Shown: positions 21,323 through 30,930, counted from the first letter of the stretch. The stretch: 64,000 nucleotides of DNA from Pseudidiomarina sediminum DSM 21906 (GCF_000423165.1 NZ_KE383983.1:1288376-1352375); one strand, 5' to 3'. Numbers and translations: made by a program. Notes: generated by a model not told the origin, from the letters alone.

Positions 21323-21613
21323 TTAAGACTCTTGATCAGATAAAGGAAAACTTGCGATGGTTTGTTCATCTCGTGCTAAATCAGCACGCATCGCGCTTTT
21401 ACTGCGGGTCACCAATAAACCGTCCGCACCAATTCGGAAAGGCTCATCCGATGGGCAGTATTTTGCTTGATACGCCATGACCAGCTGAATGGTGTTCGCC
21501 CGTTGCTCCTCGCTAAGGGCAACACCGTCCGGCCAGCGCCCAATTTCTACCGCTGTTACTAAACGTGCAAAGGTTTCTGGAGTAATACTGGCAAGTAAAT
21601 CGTCAAACTGCAT
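21323..21613 (-). CDS. yeaC: YeaC-family protein (DUF1315)
   Basis: Small cytoplasmic protein of 96 residues matching the E. coli YeaC family of unknown function. The conserved N-terminal region reads TPETFARLVTAVEIGRWPDG (residues 11-30), followed by LSEEQRANTIQLVMAYQAKY, and the C-terminal third is more variable, as in the family. The start ATG at 21613 overlaps the last base of the upstream zinc-ribbon gene's TAA stop (TAATG), indicating translational coupling, and msrC begins 3 nt after its stop. No catalytic motif is visible. E. coli yeaC lies near msrB (yeaA), so association with methionine sulfoxide reductases is a recurring context. Confidence 0.85.
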   Translation of the reverse strand: MQFDDLLASITPETFARLVTAVEIGRWPDGVALSEEQRANTIQLVMAYQAKYCPSDEPFRIGADGLLVTRSKSAMRADLARDEQTIASFPLSDQES

Positions 21614-21939
21614 TAACGGCCTCGTTTCACCATGATTAACCGAACGCGGTTAATCAAAAACCACAACACACCGCCGCCCATCACCGCATAACTTACCTGA
21701 GCTTGCCATGAGTCCGGATGCGGTTGCACCCACACACTGTAGGCAAAGGCAGTAATACTGGCGAGTAAGGCCAACAGCGATTGGCTTAACAGCGTTTCTT
21801 TCTTGCGCTGACGTGCGCGCTCTTGTTCGCGTTCAAGATCATCTTGCGAGCGTCCTGCGAGCGTGTAATCGCAATGCGGACAACTGGCCGCTTTGCTCGA
21901 AATACGTTTATTACATGAGGGGCATTGAATCAGTGCCAT
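21613..21939 (-). CDS. Zinc-ribbon membrane protein of unknown function
   Basis: A 108-residue protein with an N-terminal zinc ribbon formed by CPSC at residues 6-9 and CPHC at residues 20-23, which should bind one Zn2+. A charged helix rich in Glu/Arg/Lys follows (about 32-48), then two hydrophobic segments near 50-68 and 80-98 that are probably membrane-spanning, with a basic tail (RVRLIMVKRGR). It is the first gene of the cluster running into yeaC, msrC and proQ-prc, and shares one base with the yeaC start. Zinc-ribbon plus two-helix proteins are common in proteobacteria, but no function can be assigned. Confidence 0.75.
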   Translation of the reverse strand: MALIQCPSCNKRISSKAASCPHCDYTLAGRSQDDLEREQERARQRKKETLLSQSLLALLASITAFAYSVWVQPHPDSWQAQVSYAVMGGGVLWFLINRVRLIMVKRGR

Positions 21940-22022
21940 GAGTGCCTCGTGTTAACTCCATCAAACTAAGCAATATAAGGGTTTCAGCGCCAATTTCAAG
22001 CGTTTCTGTAGCCCTGAAACGA

Positions 22023-22050
22023 AAGAACCCACGCGATGACGTGGGTTCTT
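22023..22050. terminator. Intrinsic terminator after the AGCS symporter
   Basis: A perfect 11-bp inverted repeat AAGAACCCACG/CGTGGGTTCTT with a 6-nt loop, followed on the minus strand by further T-rich sequence. It lies 24 nt below the symporter stop and separates it from the zinc-ribbon operon. Confidence 0.85.
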
Positions 22051-22074
22051 AACAGAGGTTTGAAAAACGTTAGT

Positions 22075-23757
22075 TTAATCTTTGTTTTTCTGCGCCTGCT
22101 CCGCATCAAAGTCTTGCCAATAGGCTTTCACAGTATCTTTCATCTCACGTCGTAGCAAGAAAATACCGAGTAAGTTAGGCAAGGTCATCAGTACTATGGT
22201 GACATAGGACAAGGTCCACACCAACGTTGTATCGGCAAAGGAAGCGACGAAGAAACCAGCAACGTAGATAATACGGTACGGCATCACACCTTTTTGACCA
22301 AACAGGTACACCACCGCGCGGTCACCGTAGTACGACCAAGCAATCGCGGTCGAGAAAGCAAACAACATCAAACTCAGTGGTACAATGTACTCCCCGTAGC
22401 TACCCAAGAAGCCGTTGCTAAAGGCGATAGAAGTCAATGCAGCGGAGTGCACCAAACTCTCACCAACAATCACAATGTCTTCTTTGATCAAGCGCCCATT
22501 TTCGATCCGTAAGGTGCCTGTATAAGGATCTTCGCCAGCGACAATGAAACGCACATTTTCCGCGACTGAACGCGCATGCAACATGGTGTAACCATTGGAT
22601 ACTGGCTGACCATCTCGAACTTGAATCGTACCGTTGAATTTCTCTACTGTATTTTCATCGGTGTTGTTTAAGTAATGGTATAGCGCAGTACGATCAGTTT
22701 CATTGGTGTCATCGTATTTCCCTGCAATCACTTCAAGGTCGGTACGTGAAAACGTATTTTCATGCTTCTCGCTCCACACCCCTGACGAAAGGATCACTAA
22801 GCCGGTTAAGGTACAGACAATGATGGTATCGATGAAAGGCTCCAAGATCGATACCAAACCTTCTGAAACGGGCTCGTCGGCTTTAGCCGCGGCGTGCGCG
22901 ATAGGGGCTGAACCTTGACCAGCTTCGTTTGAGAACAAACCACGGTTAACCCCACGGTTAAACGCGTAAGCAAAGGTTGCACCCAAGAAGCCGCCGGTCG
23001 CTGCCGAGCCACTAAAGGCATCAGTGAAAATGGCCGCAAATGACGGACCAATTTGATCAAGGTTGTAAAAGATAACGCTCAACGCACCAATAACATAGAG
23101 CAAGCCCATGATAGGTACGATTTTAGAGGTCACGGCAGCAATCCGCTTGATACCGCCGATGATGACCATCGCCAATAAAATCGCCAAAATACCACCGGTC
23201 AACATCGGGTCAATGCCAAAGCTCATTTCCATGCTTTGCGCAATGTTGTTGATTTGTGGCATGTTACCGGTACCAAACGAGCTGACGATGGTGGCGATAG
23301 CAAAAATAACTGCCAACCACTTCATGTTCAAACGGCGATCCATGTAATACATAGGTCCGCCGGCCATGGTGCCGTCTTCAGTTTTGACCCGGTATTTATG
23401 CGATAAGGTTACTTCCACAAACTTCGTGGTCATCCCGAGGAATGCGGTAACCCACATCCAAAATAACGCTGCCGGGCCACCTAAGAAGATCGCCAACGCA
23501 ACACCACCGATGTTACCTGTGCCTACCGTCCCTGAAAGTGCGGTTGATAATGCTTGGAAATGCGTGGTGTCACCCTGCGCATCCTTTTTATCGAACTTCC
23601 CTGTGACGACTTTCCAGGCATGCTTGAAGTAACGTATTTGTGGAAAACCGAGATAAAGCGTAAAGAAAATACCTACGCCAAGCAGAATATATGGAAAGTA
23701 CGCTGCTGACCCGAGATAGGTATCGAGCAGCAGCAAGAAGTTATTAATGGCTTCCAA
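22075..23757 (-). CDS. Alanine/glycine:cation symporter (AGCS) with inserted soluble segment
   Basis: Sodium-coupled alanine or glycine importer of the AGCS family, inner membrane, 560 residues against about 450-480 for typical members. Signatures are [17 protein letters not shown] at residues 74-90, GGPMYYMDR near 133, and [20 protein letters not shown] at 266-285. The extra length is a hydrophilic block at about residues 328-436 between the [18 protein letters not shown] helix and [12 protein letters not shown]. The start appears to be TTG at 23757: GGGGGA precedes it, no in-frame ATG or GTG occurs before an upstream stop codon, and [16 protein letters not shown] is the usual family N-terminus. 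Flanked by terminators, so monocistronic. Likely feeds alanine to the alanine dehydrogenase encoded elsewhere in this window. Confidence 0.92.
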   Translation of the reverse strand: MEAINNFLLLLDTYLGSAAYFPYILLGVGIFFTLYLGFPQIRYFKHAWKVVTGKFDKKDAQGDTTHFQALSTALSGTVGTGNIGGVALAIFLGGPAALFWMWVTAFLGMTTKFVEVTLSHKYRVKTEDGTMAGGPMYYMDRRLNMKWLAVIFAIATIVSSFGTGNMPQINNIAQSMEMSFGIDPMLTGGILAILLAMVIIGGIKRIAAVTSKIVPIMGLLYVIGALSVIFYNLDQIGPSFAAIFTDAFSGSAATGGFLGATFAYAFNRGVNRGLFSNEAGQGSAPIAHAAAKADEPVSEGLVSILEPFIDTIIVCTLTGLVILSSGVWSEKHENTFSRTDLEVIAGKYDDTNETDRTALYHYLNNTDENTVEKFNGTIQVRDGQPVSNGYTMLHARSVAENVRFIVAGEDPYTGTLRIENGRLIKEDIVIVGESLVHSAALTSIAFSNGFLGSYGEYIVPLSLMLFAFSTAIAWSYYGDRAVVYLFGQKGVMPYRIIYVAGFFVASFADTTLVWTLSYVTIVLMTLPNLLGIFLLRREMKDTVKAYWQDFDAEQAQKNKD

Positions 23758-23817
23758 GGTGTCCCCCTTGTGAACTTGTTATTGTTATTTATTGTAATTC
23801 TGTTGTTGTTCTAAGCT

Positions 23818-23844
23818 AACTTGCGCGAATTAATCGCGCAAGTT
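23818..23844. terminator. Hairpin enclosing the M14 carboxypeptidase stop codon
   Basis: A perfect 11-bp stem AACTTGCGCGA/TCGCGCAAGTT has the loop ATTAA, which holds the TAA stop of the peptidase gene on the minus strand. There is no T-run, so it may act as an mRNA 3'-end stabiliser or a weak terminator. Confidence 0.6.
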
Positions 23845-24960
23845 ATTTGCTACAGCGTAAACGGCACTAAGCACGTCTGCGCCAAGCTGGGCACTACGGT
23901 TTGCTGACCAACCAAAATCTTCATCTGGTAAGTTCGCATTATCTTTAAACGGCATTTCTAAGGTAAAACTCAAGCAGTCAAAACGTTCTGCCACGGCATT
24001 ACTGGCAACCGTGAGGTTCGCTTCGCCTTTGGCATCCACTTCGTAACCCTGCTCCACTTGGAATTCAGGCGTAATGGCCAACAAGGTTTCTTTAAACTGT
24101 GTTGCCAAGCGCTCGTGACGTTCGTCATAGCACGGCACGCCTTCACAGCCTGCTACAAAGTTATACGGCAGATTTTCGTCGCCGTGAATATCTAAATACA
24201 AATCAACGCCGGTTTCTTGCATCGCATTGAGTACATAATAGACTTCAGGGCTCTTCTCAAGCGACGGCGCAGCCCACTCACGGTTTAAGTTGGTACCTAC
24301 CGCGTTAGTGCGCAAATGACCACGTACACTACCGTCCGGGTTCATGTTCGGCACCACGTAGAACACATTGTTTTGCAATAATTTACGTGCAGCACCATCT
24401 GCGTCGTCAAGCAACCGACCTAACATGCCTTCAACGAACCACTCAGCCATGCTCTCGCCTGGGTGTTGCCGTGCGGTAACCCAAATTTTCTGTTTGCTGT
24501 CATCCGGCTCGCCGATAACAAGCAAGTTCATGTCACGGCCATCAAGGGTTTGACCAAGTAACACGTGCTCAACCAAGCTTGATTGCTGGGCCCAGTGGAT
24601 CAAATCTTGATGACGCTCATACGAATAAGGTGCGAAGTAAGCGAAATAAACGCTTTCTTGCTCTAGGGTGTGACGAATGGTAAAAGTCTTACCGTCATAC
24701 TCACAAGGTACGCGGAACCAGGTCTCGCGGTCATACGAAGCGACTGCTGAATAGTCTTTCCAACCATCCGGGTATGCTGACGTGCTGGCATTGGTAATGT
24801 GCATCACATGCTCAGTGCCAATTTCACCGTACAGTTTAAAGTGGAACCACTGATAAAAATCAGATTGGTTGTCCCGACGAATTTGCAGCTCAATGGCATC
24901 TTCGCTTTCTGCGTTAATCACTTCAATGTTACCGCTATCAAAGTTTGCAGTAATAAACAT
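23830..24960 (-). CDS. M14 family zinc carboxypeptidase, cytosolic CCP-like
   Basis: Zinc carboxypeptidase of 376 residues without signal peptide, of the M14 subgroup related to eukaryotic cytosolic carboxypeptidases. An N-terminal beta-sandwich domain (about 1-110) precedes the catalytic domain. Zinc ligands are H166 and E169 in RQHPGES and H259 in LDIHGDE; the substrate site includes NPDGSVRGHLRTNA, TNLNREW and the catalytic Glu335 in FTLEMPFKD. The ATG at 24960 has AGGAAG seven nt upstream and is preferred to a start nine codons earlier. It lies below the GAPDH terminator, so has its own promoter. The physiological substrate is unknown; eukaryotic relatives remove C-terminal glutamates from tubulin, while bacterial ones may process peptides. 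Confidence 0.88.
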   Translation of the reverse strand: MFITANFDSGNIEVINAESEDAIELQIRRDNQSDFYQWFHFKLYGEIGTEHVMHITNASTSAYPDGWKDYSAVASYDRETWFRVPCEYDGKTFTIRHTLEQESVYFAYFAPYSYERHQDLIHWAQQSSLVEHVLLGQTLDGRDMNLLVIGEPDDSKQKIWVTARQHPGESMAEWFVEGMLGRLLDDADGAARKLLQNNVFYVVPNMNPDGSVRGHLRTNAVGTNLNREWAAPSLEKSPEVYYVLNAMQETGVDLYLDIHGDENLPYNFVAGCEGVPCYDERHERLATQFKETLLAITPEFQVEQGYEVDAKGEANLTVASNAVAERFDCLSFTLEMPFKDNANLPDEDFGWSANRSAQLGADVLSAVYAVANNLRD

Positions 24961-24982
24961 ATAAAAACTTCCTGTAGTTAAA

Positions 24983-25010
24983 AACAAAAGCGCCGATTGG
25001 CGCTTTTGTT
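24983..25010. terminator. Intrinsic terminator after the GAPDH gene
   Basis: A perfect 12-bp stem AACAAAAGCGCC/GGCGCTTTTGTT with a 4-nt loop and T-rich right arm, 14 nt below the GAPDH stop on the minus strand. Confidence 0.9.
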
Positions 25011-25024
25011 GTTGGAGAGACGGG

Positions 25025-26470
25025 TTACTTTGGCAAGTTCATCAATTGCTGGCCAGCCATTTGCTCAGCCACGCGAATCACTTGGCAACTGTAGCCAAAC
25101 TCATTGTCATACCAGACATAAAGCACTGCACGATCACCATCAACGATGGTTGCTTGCGAATCAACCACGCCAGCGTAACGTGAGCCGACTAAGTCGGTCG
25201 AAACAATTTCAGTTGATGCGGTGTAATCAATTTGCGCCTGCAAATCTGAATGAAGCGCTTGATCACGCAAGAAACTGTTCAACTCGTCTTTGTTGGTCTC
25301 TTTACCAAGGTTCAGGTTCATAATGGCCATCGACACGTTCGGTGTAGGAACACGAATCGCGTTACCGGTCAATTTACCTGACAGCTCTGGTAGCGCCTTA
25401 GCAACCGCTTTCGCAGCACCTGTTGAAGTCAACACCATGTTGAGTGGCGCTGAACGACCACGACGTTCTGCCGAGTGGTAGTTGTCGATCAAGTTTTGAT
25501 CGTTGGTGTACGAATGTACGGTTTCAACGTGACCGTTACGAATACCATAATGGTCATTCATCACTTTTAATACCGGTGTAATCGCGTTTGTTGTGCAGCT
25601 TGCCGCACTGACAATCAAATCTTCCGGCTGAATCATGTCATGGTTTACGCCATAAACGATGTTCTTGATGTCGCCTTTTGATGGCGCAGTTAACAAGACT
25701 TTCTTCACGCCTTTAGCTTTCAAGTGCAAACCAAGGCCAGCTTCGTCTTTCCAGATACCGGTGTTATCAATAACAATAGCATCGTTGATGCCGTACTCAG
25801 TGTAATCGACTTGGTCTGGACCGTTAGAGTAGATCACTTTGATGCTGGTACCGTTCGCTTTAATTGCACTGTTTTCATGGTCAACGGTAATCGAGCCATT
25901 GAATGGGCCATGAACTGAATCACGACGCAACAAGCTTGCACGCTTTTCAAGGTCACCGTCACGGCCTCCGCGAACCACGATCGCGCGTAAGCGCATTTTA
26001 TTATTGCTACCGTTGCGCTCGATCAATAACCGAGCCAGCAAGCGACCAATACGACCGAAACCGTAAAGTACAACGTCTTGTGCTGGAATCTCGTCGGCTT
26101 TATCGATGATATCGCCGAGCTCTGCGTGCAGGTAGTCTTCAACAGATACGCCCTTACCTGCGTCGTTTTGCAAGTAATTGAAGGCCAATTTACCCAAATC
26201 AACGCGGGCTGGTGCCAACCGCATTTTGCTTAACGCTTCGATAAACGGGAAGCTCTCGCGCAAACGAAGTTTTACGCCTTCGTGGCGACGGATCAAGCGA
26301 TGGGCTTTAATGATGTTGATGGTATCAACATTCAACAGTGAACGGCCGTAGACCAAAATCTCCACGCCGTAGTTACGATACAAACGGCCAATCAATGGCT
26401 GCATCATTTCGGCGTATTCCTGGCGCTCCTGCCAGCTTTGTAAGGTCAAATCCTGCTGTTGGTCACTCAT
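25025..26470 (-). CDS. Glyceraldehyde-3-phosphate dehydrogenase, long form
   Basis: NAD(P)-dependent GAPDH of 481 residues, about 150 longer than the classical 330-residue enzyme. Residues 1-130 form an extra N-terminal region. The Rossmann motif GFGRIGR follows at 137-143, then the catalytic SAASCTTNAITP with Cys292, HSYTNDQN, and a C-terminal WYDNEFGYS. It converts glyceraldehyde-3-phosphate to 1,3-bisphosphoglycerate, or the reverse in gluconeogenesis. Long GAPDH forms occur in Vibrio, Shewanella and Pseudomonas. The gene is divergent from pykA, placing two glycolytic steps side by side with about 190 nt between their starts. The ATG is at 26470 and a strong terminator follows. The role of the N-terminal extension and the cofactor preference cannot be judged here. 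Confidence 0.93.
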   Translation of the reverse strand: MSDQQQDLTLQSWQERQEYAEMMQPLIGRLYRNYGVEILVYGRSLLNVDTINIIKAHRLIRRHEGVKLRLRESFPFIEALSKMRLAPARVDLGKLAFNYLQNDAGKGVSVEDYLHAELGDIIDKADEIPAQDVVLYGFGRIGRLLARLLIERNGSNNKMRLRAIVVRGGRDGDLEKRASLLRRDSVHGPFNGSITVDHENSAIKANGTSIKVIYSNGPDQVDYTEYGINDAIVIDNTGIWKDEAGLGLHLKAKGVKKVLLTAPSKGDIKNIVYGVNHDMIQPEDLIVSAASCTTNAITPVLKVMNDHYGIRNGHVETVHSYTNDQNLIDNYHSAERRGRSAPLNMVLTSTGAAKAVAKALPELSGKLTGNAIRVPTPNVSMAIMNLNLGKETNKDELNSFLRDQALHSDLQAQIDYTASTEIVSTDLVGSRYAGVVDSQATIVDGDRAVLYVWYDNEFGYSCQVIRVAEQMAGQQLMNLPK

Positions 26471-26581
26471 GCGATTATTACCTTTGCGTTACGGTGAAAA
26501 AGAAAAGAACCAAAAAAGTGGGCGCCATTGTACTTAAATACGTCGATAGTTGCCAGAAGCACTGTATCCCGTTGGTGAGCA

Positions 26582-26590
26582 TGGTATAAT
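26582..26590 (+). promoter_or_regulatory. Extended -10 promoter for pykA
   Basis: TGGTATAAT fits the TGnTATAAT extended -10 consensus exactly and lies about 68 nt before the pykA ATG. No good -35 is found at 17 nt, as expected for extended -10 promoters. Confidence 0.65.
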
Positions 26591-26657
26591 TTTACACTTC
26601 TCTAACTCTTTACGATTCATCTGCATAGTCAGGCTTAGCGCCGCCGAGGAGTCTTGC

Positions 26658-28094
26658 ATGTTACGCCGTACCAAAATCGTTACTACTTTAGGTCCTGCTA
26701 CCGATAACCGTGCTACCTTAGAAGCACTTATTAAAGCGGGTGCGAACGTTGTACGATTGAACTTTTCCCATGGAAAGCCCGACGACCACCGCGAGCGTGC
26801 GGCTATGGTTCGTGACATTTGTAAACAGCTCGGTACGCACGTTGCCATTCTTGGCGACTTGCAAGGTCCGAAGATTCGTATTGCCAAGTTTGCGCATGGT
26901 GCAGTCACCCTCGATGAAGGCGATGCTTTTGTCCTTGATGGTGAACTTGCCAATGACGCAGGTAACGGCCAAACCGTAGGTATCGACTACAAAGAATTGC
27001 CGCAAGATGTAAAACCAGGCGATGTCTTGCTCTTAGATGATGGGCGCCTGCGCTTACGCGTCGACAAAGTTGAAGGTGCGCGTGTGGTAACGACCGTATT
27101 AGTTGGCGGTAAACTGTCCAATAATAAAGGTATTAACCGGCTTGGTGGCGGTCTATCCGCTTCAGCATTAACGAGTAAAGACCATAGCGATATCCAACTT
27201 GCTGCTGAAATTGGCGTGGATTATCTCGCCGTTTCCTTCCCTCGTTCAGGTTCAGACATGCATGAAGCACGTCGCTTATTACGTGCGGCCAATGGTACTG
27301 GTATGTTATGTGCCAAAATTGAACGCGCCGAAGCGGTCGCCAGTGACGCGGCACTTGATGACATTATCCGCGCCTCTGAAGCTGTCATGGTTGCCCGTGG
27401 TGACCTCGGCGTCGAAATTGGCGACGCACAATTGGTCGGTAAGCAAAAACGCATCATCGAACGCGCACGTCAGTTGAATAAAGTGGTGATCACAGCGACC
27501 CAAATGATGGAGTCGATGATTGAAAATCCAATGCCAACCCGTGCAGAGGTGATGGATGTCGCGAACGCCGTGCTCGACGGCACCGATGCAGTCATGCTTT
27601 CTGCAGAAACTGCGGCTGGTAAGTTCCCTGTTGCAACGGTGAAAGCCATGGCGGAAATCTGTCTTGGTGCTGAAACACATCCAACGGCGCGTTTAGATAA
27701 AGGTGATTTAGAAGAAACCTTTACCTCAACGCAAGAAGCTACGGCGATTACGGCAATGTACGCAGCCACCCATTTGGCCGGGGTTAAAGCGATTCTCGCG
27801 TTAACTGAGTCAGGTTCGACGGCGAAATTGATGTCACGTATTCATACCTTCTTGCCGATTTTTTCGCTTTCGCGTCACCCTGACAGTCGGAACCGTTGCG
27901 CATTGTATCGCGGCGTCTACCCGATTGCCTTTGACTCAACGCGGAGTAAACCAGAGAGCTTGGTTTATGATGCAATTCATGAAATCAAAATGCGCGGCCA
28001 TGTGGTACCAGGTGACTTAGTTATCCTCACCCATGGTGACGTCATGGAAACAGTCGGCTCGACCAATACCTGTAAGATTATTGAAGTTAAATAA
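26658..28094 (+). CDS. pykA: Pyruvate kinase II
   Basis: Glycolytic enzyme making pyruvate and ATP from phosphoenolpyruvate and ADP. The 478-residue length fits the PykA type (E. coli 480), and [13 protein letters not shown] at residues 3-15 is the usual N-terminus. Substrate and metal residues are visible in [17 protein letters not shown], the signature IERAEAV and [12 protein letters not shown] near residue 250, then [32 protein letters not shown] sequence. The ATG at 26658 has GAGGAG six nt upstream; the open frame extends 36 codons further but overlaps the promoter. The 3' end overlaps the convergent lipoprotein gene by 8 bp. Confidence 0.97.
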   Translation: MLRRTKIVTTLGPATDNRATLEALIKAGANVVRLNFSHGKPDDHRERAAMVRDICKQLGTHVAILGDLQGPKIRIAKFAHGAVTLDEGDAFVLDGELANDAGNGQTVGIDYKELPQDVKPGDVLLLDDGRLRLRVDKVEGARVVTTVLVGGKLSNNKGINRLGGGLSASALTSKDHSDIQLAAEIGVDYLAVSFPRSGSDMHEARRLLRAANGTGMLCAKIERAEAVASDAALDDIIRASEAVMVARGDLGVEIGDAQLVGKQKRIIERARQLNKVVITATQMMESMIENPMPTRAEVMDVANAVLDGTDAVMLSAETAAGKFPVATVKAMAEICLGAETHPTARLDKGDLEETFTSTQEATAITAMYAATHLAGVKAILALTESGSTAKLMSRIHTFLPIFSLSRHPDSRNRCALYRGVYPIAFDSTRSKPESLVYDAIHEIKMRGHVVPGDLVILTHGDVMETVGSTNTCKIIEVK

Positions 28095-28932
28095 CGTAAT
28101 CTTCCGCAATTGCGGCAACCGTATCTCGGTAATCTTGCAGCTTACGCTGCAAGTGCCGCTTTTGCTTAGGTGTTAGTTGTTGGTGTAATGCAACCAGTAA
28201 GCTAATGGTACGCTCACGATTGGCTTCACGCTGCTGTGTCAGAGCGTCGCTTTGCAGTTGTTCTGGCGAGGTCATGAGCATTTGTACGTTGGCTTCGAAA
28301 TCTGCGGCATTTGGTCGCAGCAAGGTTTCGGTAAACACCGTCAGCCAGCGTTGCTGGTAAGCAATCCAGGCACTATCATCCTGCTCTGCCGCGTTATAGG
28401 CGTCTTTTAACAATGCTCGCTGCTCCGCGGTAAGCGCTCCCAACCACTCTTCAGCAGCGTCGTAGAGTTCATCCAACTGGGCTTCTGGGTCCGCCAATGC
28501 TTCTTTATTTTCTTCGCGCTTTTCTTCAAGGCGCTCATTGAGCCGCTCGATAAGCATCGCCTGCTGCTCAAGCGACAGTCTTGGTAGGTAGGCTTGTGCG
28601 AGAGGTTCAATTTGCATGCGTAGCGAATGCCAAAAATCAAACACTTGAAAGCTGTACACATAAAGGTCTTCGCGGCTAAGTTCCGGTTTCTCAATCTCTG
28701 CAATGAGACGGTCCAAAAAATCGCGATAGCGTGGCATTTGCGTTTGTCCATGCCATTGATGTAGCGCATCAATACTTGCGGACACCTCATCTTCGAGTTG
28801 TCCCGAGAGATCCACATATTTGGCAAGTTGCCATTCAAGATAAGTATCCGCAAAGCGATAGGAGAACGAGGTCGAACAACCGGTGATCGTGAGTAACGTC
28901 AGTAGCGCGATAAACCATCTGCGTTGTTGCAT
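28087..28932 (-). CDS. DUF6279-like lipoprotein
   Basis: Predicted lipoprotein of 281 residues: [19 protein letters not shown] with an ITGC lipobox at residues 16-19. The mature part is mostly helical and strongly charged, with many Glu/Gln/Arg and a coiled-coil-like stretch ([20 protein letters not shown]) near residue 137. It matches the widespread DUF6279 group of proteobacterial lipoproteins; the function is unknown. The ATG has GGAGG just upstream. It lies 27 nt after the LytTR response regulator, so it probably belongs to that operon and may be the output or a sensor accessory of the system. The 3' end overlaps pykA by 8 bp on the opposite strand. Family attribution is from memory of sequence style. 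Confidence 0.75.
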   Translation of the reverse strand: MQQRRWFIALLTLLTITGCSTSFSYRFADTYLEWQLAKYVDLSGQLEDEVSASIDALHQWHGQTQMPRYRDFLDRLIAEIEKPELSREDLYVYSFQVFDFWHSLRMQIEPLAQAYLPRLSLEQQAMLIERLNERLEEKREENKEALADPEAQLDELYDAAEEWLGALTAEQRALLKDAYNAAEQDDSAWIAYQQRWLTVFTETLLRPNAADFEANVQMLMTSPEQLQSDALTQQREANRERTISLLVALHQQLTPKQKRHLQRKLQDYRDTVAAIAEDYVI

Positions 28933-28959
28933 CGTTGCCTCCTGCTGATGTCACTCGCG

Positions 28960-29787
28960 CTAGGTGGTAAGAATGAGCTTTTTAATACGCTCTTTGTAGC
29001 TGCGACTGACTTTCAATTCTTTACCGTTTTTCAAAATGATGTGGTACTCACCGTTTTGCCGACTACAGAGCTTCTCAATCTGATCCAGGTTGACGATGGC
29101 CGAGCGGTGAATGCGTTGAAAGCGATTTGGATTCAACTCATCTTCCAGCTCTTTCATGGTACGGCGCAAAATATGTGTTTCGTCACTGGCGTGAATACAC
29201 ATGTAGTCACCCGCCGCATCAATCCATTCAATCGAATTGATCGCGACCCGCGTGATTTCACCACTCTCTTTAATGGCAATATGCTCAGGATACCGCGTCG
29301 ATCCCATCTCTTTGTCATCCGCAAGGCGGCGCAAAATGGCTTCGCAATCTTCTCCCGTGGCATCGGCCAGTAGATTTAGCATACGTTGCTGTTGCTGATC
29401 TCGTTCACGTTGAGCAAGATTTTTTTCAACGCGAGCTAAGGTTTGCGCCAGTCGCTCGTGATCTACAGGCTTAAGCAAATAGTCAATCGCACGTACATCA
29501 AAGGCTTTGATAGCATAGTGATCGTACGCAGTAACAAACACGACGACCGGCAGCTTTGTGCCTTGCTGCTTCACTTCACGCAATAACTCAAAACCATTCA
29601 TGCCAGGCATTTGAATATCTAGAAAGATAAGATCTGGATTCAAACTGGTGATTTTCTCTAACGCTTGGCGCGCGTTCGCACATTCATCCAGTAACTCTAC
29701 TTGTGGGAACTCCTGTAGCCGTACCGCAAGCCCTCGGCGCGCGAGCGATTCATCGTCTACAATCAAAGTACGAATTTTATTACTCAT
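28960..29787 (-). CDS. LytTR-family response regulator
   Basis: A 275-residue response regulator with a CheY-like receiver (residues about 5-120: acidic pair VDDE, phosphoacceptor Asp in DLIFLDIQMPG near residue 55, Thr in FVTAYD, Lys in YLLKPVD) and a C-terminal LytTR DNA-binding domain (about 170-270: SIEWIDAAGDYMCIH, FQRIHRSAIVNLDQI, LKVSRSYKERI). All phosphorylation residues are intact. The ATG at 29787 shares one base with the kinase stop (TGATG). A TTG one codon earlier is unlikely. It acts with the upstream LytS-type kinase and probably controls its own operon, including the lipoprotein. AlgR/LytR/BtsR relatives exist; the regulon here is unknown. Confidence 0.93.
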   Translation of the reverse strand: MSNKIRTLIVDDESLARRGLAVRLQEFPQVELLDECANARQALEKITSLNPDLIFLDIQMPGMNGFELLREVKQQGTKLPVVVFVTAYDHYAIKAFDVRAIDYLLKPVDHERLAQTLARVEKNLAQRERDQQQQRMLNLLADATGEDCEAILRRLADDKEMGSTRYPEHIAIKESGEITRVAINSIEWIDAAGDYMCIHASDETHILRRTMKELEDELNPNRFQRIHRSAIVNLDQIEKLCSRQNGEYHIILKNGKELKVSRSYKERIKKLILTT

Positions 29788-30869
29788 CAAGCGTCAACCT
29801 GTTCGAAAGGAATACGTAATTCAACGCGCATACCATGCGGTTCATTCTCTGCTAATGTAAATGAGTACCGCTTACCATACAAGGCCTGTAAACGATCTCT
29901 TGTATTGCTTAGGCCAACGCCGCCAGTTTCAATTAAGTTTTCGACAGGTTTTTTGCAGCCTGGGCCATTATCGGCGATGACCACCACCAATTCTTCACCT
30001 TCCCGTTGTGCCGAGATACTAATTTCACCGCCCTCTTCGAGCTTTGCAATGGCGTACTTGATCGAGTTTTCAATCAACGGCTGCAAAAACAAACTCGGCA
30101 CCAGCGCTTGCTGGGCTTCATCGGACACTGAAATATTGACCTGCAAACGTTCATCAAAACGCACTTTCTCAATATCCAAGTACAACATCAACGCGTCGAT
30201 CTCACGCGCCAGTGGAATTTTTTTAATCGGCTCGTTATCCAACGAAAAGCGTAGAAACAAGCTAAGCTTATCCATCATTTTATTGGCAAGATCATTCTCT
30301 TTAATCAGGATCAGCGTCGAAATCGCATTCAGCGTATTAAACAAAAAGTGTGGATTCAGTTGGTAACGCAGCATTTTAAGTTGCGCCTGATGCGCCATCG
30401 AGGTTGCCATCAACGCTTTTTGCTTTTCGTCTTGGAGCATTTGGTAGTACTTGATCCCAAAGTACAAGCCGCTCCAACTCAACATAATGTAAAACTTCGC
30501 CAAGGCGTTCTTAAAGTAAAACCACTCGTTATCTGGACGAAAGCCAAACTTATAAATTTCCCAATAAGTGGCATTATCAATCACCGCCCATACGCTTGCG
30601 CTGAGATAAGCAGCACTGAGCACCACGCTAACGAGAAGCCAAGGTGGCTGATCCCAAATACGGCGGTATAAATAACGCAAAGGTACGGTCAGCAGAAAGC
30701 CCGCATAAGCACCGAGCAAAATAATCAGAATGTAGATGGATCGCATCTCATGCATTAACGAGCCGATATAATGCACCAGCGCGTAACCTGACCATCCTGC
30801 GGCTTGCAACACCCAGAAAAAGCGGTTGCGGTCATCCAGCAGGGTTTTCCAGCGTCCAAGAGTTATCAT
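29787..30869 (-). CDS. LytS/YehU-type sensor histidine kinase
   Basis: A 360-residue membrane kinase. The N-terminal half holds about four hydrophobic segments (residues roughly 15-160, including YILIILLGAYAGFLLTVPL) and no recognisable sensory domain, so the membrane part may be the sensor. The His_kinase domain has the phosphoacceptor histidine in YQLNPHFLFNTLNAIS near residue 175, and the ATPase domain carries QPLIENSIKYAIAK and the DNGPG and GVGLSNTRDRL boxes. It phosphorylates the LytTR regulator encoded immediately downstream; the genes overlap by one base. A promoter candidate lies about 33-60 nt upstream. The stimulus is unknown; pyruvate- and peptide-sensing members of this family exist in E. 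coli. Confidence 0.93.
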   Translation of the reverse strand: MITLGRWKTLLDDRNRFFWVLQAAGWSGYALVHYIGSLMHEMRSIYILIILLGAYAGFLLTVPLRYLYRRIWDQPPWLLVSVVLSAAYLSASVWAVIDNATYWEIYKFGFRPDNEWFYFKNALAKFYIMLSWSGLYFGIKYYQMLQDEKQKALMATSMAHQAQLKMLRYQLNPHFLFNTLNAISTLILIKENDLANKMMDKLSLFLRFSLDNEPIKKIPLAREIDALMLYLDIEKVRFDERLQVNISVSDEAQQALVPSLFLQPLIENSIKYAIAKLEEGGEISISAQREGEELVVVIADNGPGCKKPVENLIETGGVGLSNTRDRLQALYGKRYSFTLAENEPHGMRVELRIPFEQVDA

Positions 30870-30901
30870 TCTGCCAACCTAATTCATACAAACACGCCTC
30901 G

Positions 30902-30930
30902 ATTATACCTTGTCCAACTGCTGCTGTCGG
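30902..30930 (-). promoter_or_regulatory. Candidate promoter of the lytS-lytR-lipoprotein operon
   Basis: On the minus strand, CCGACA (30925-30930) and TATAAT (30902-30907) are separated by exactly 17 bp, and the kinase ATG follows about 33 nt downstream of the -10. The match to the sigma-70 consensus is good. Confidence 0.6.
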
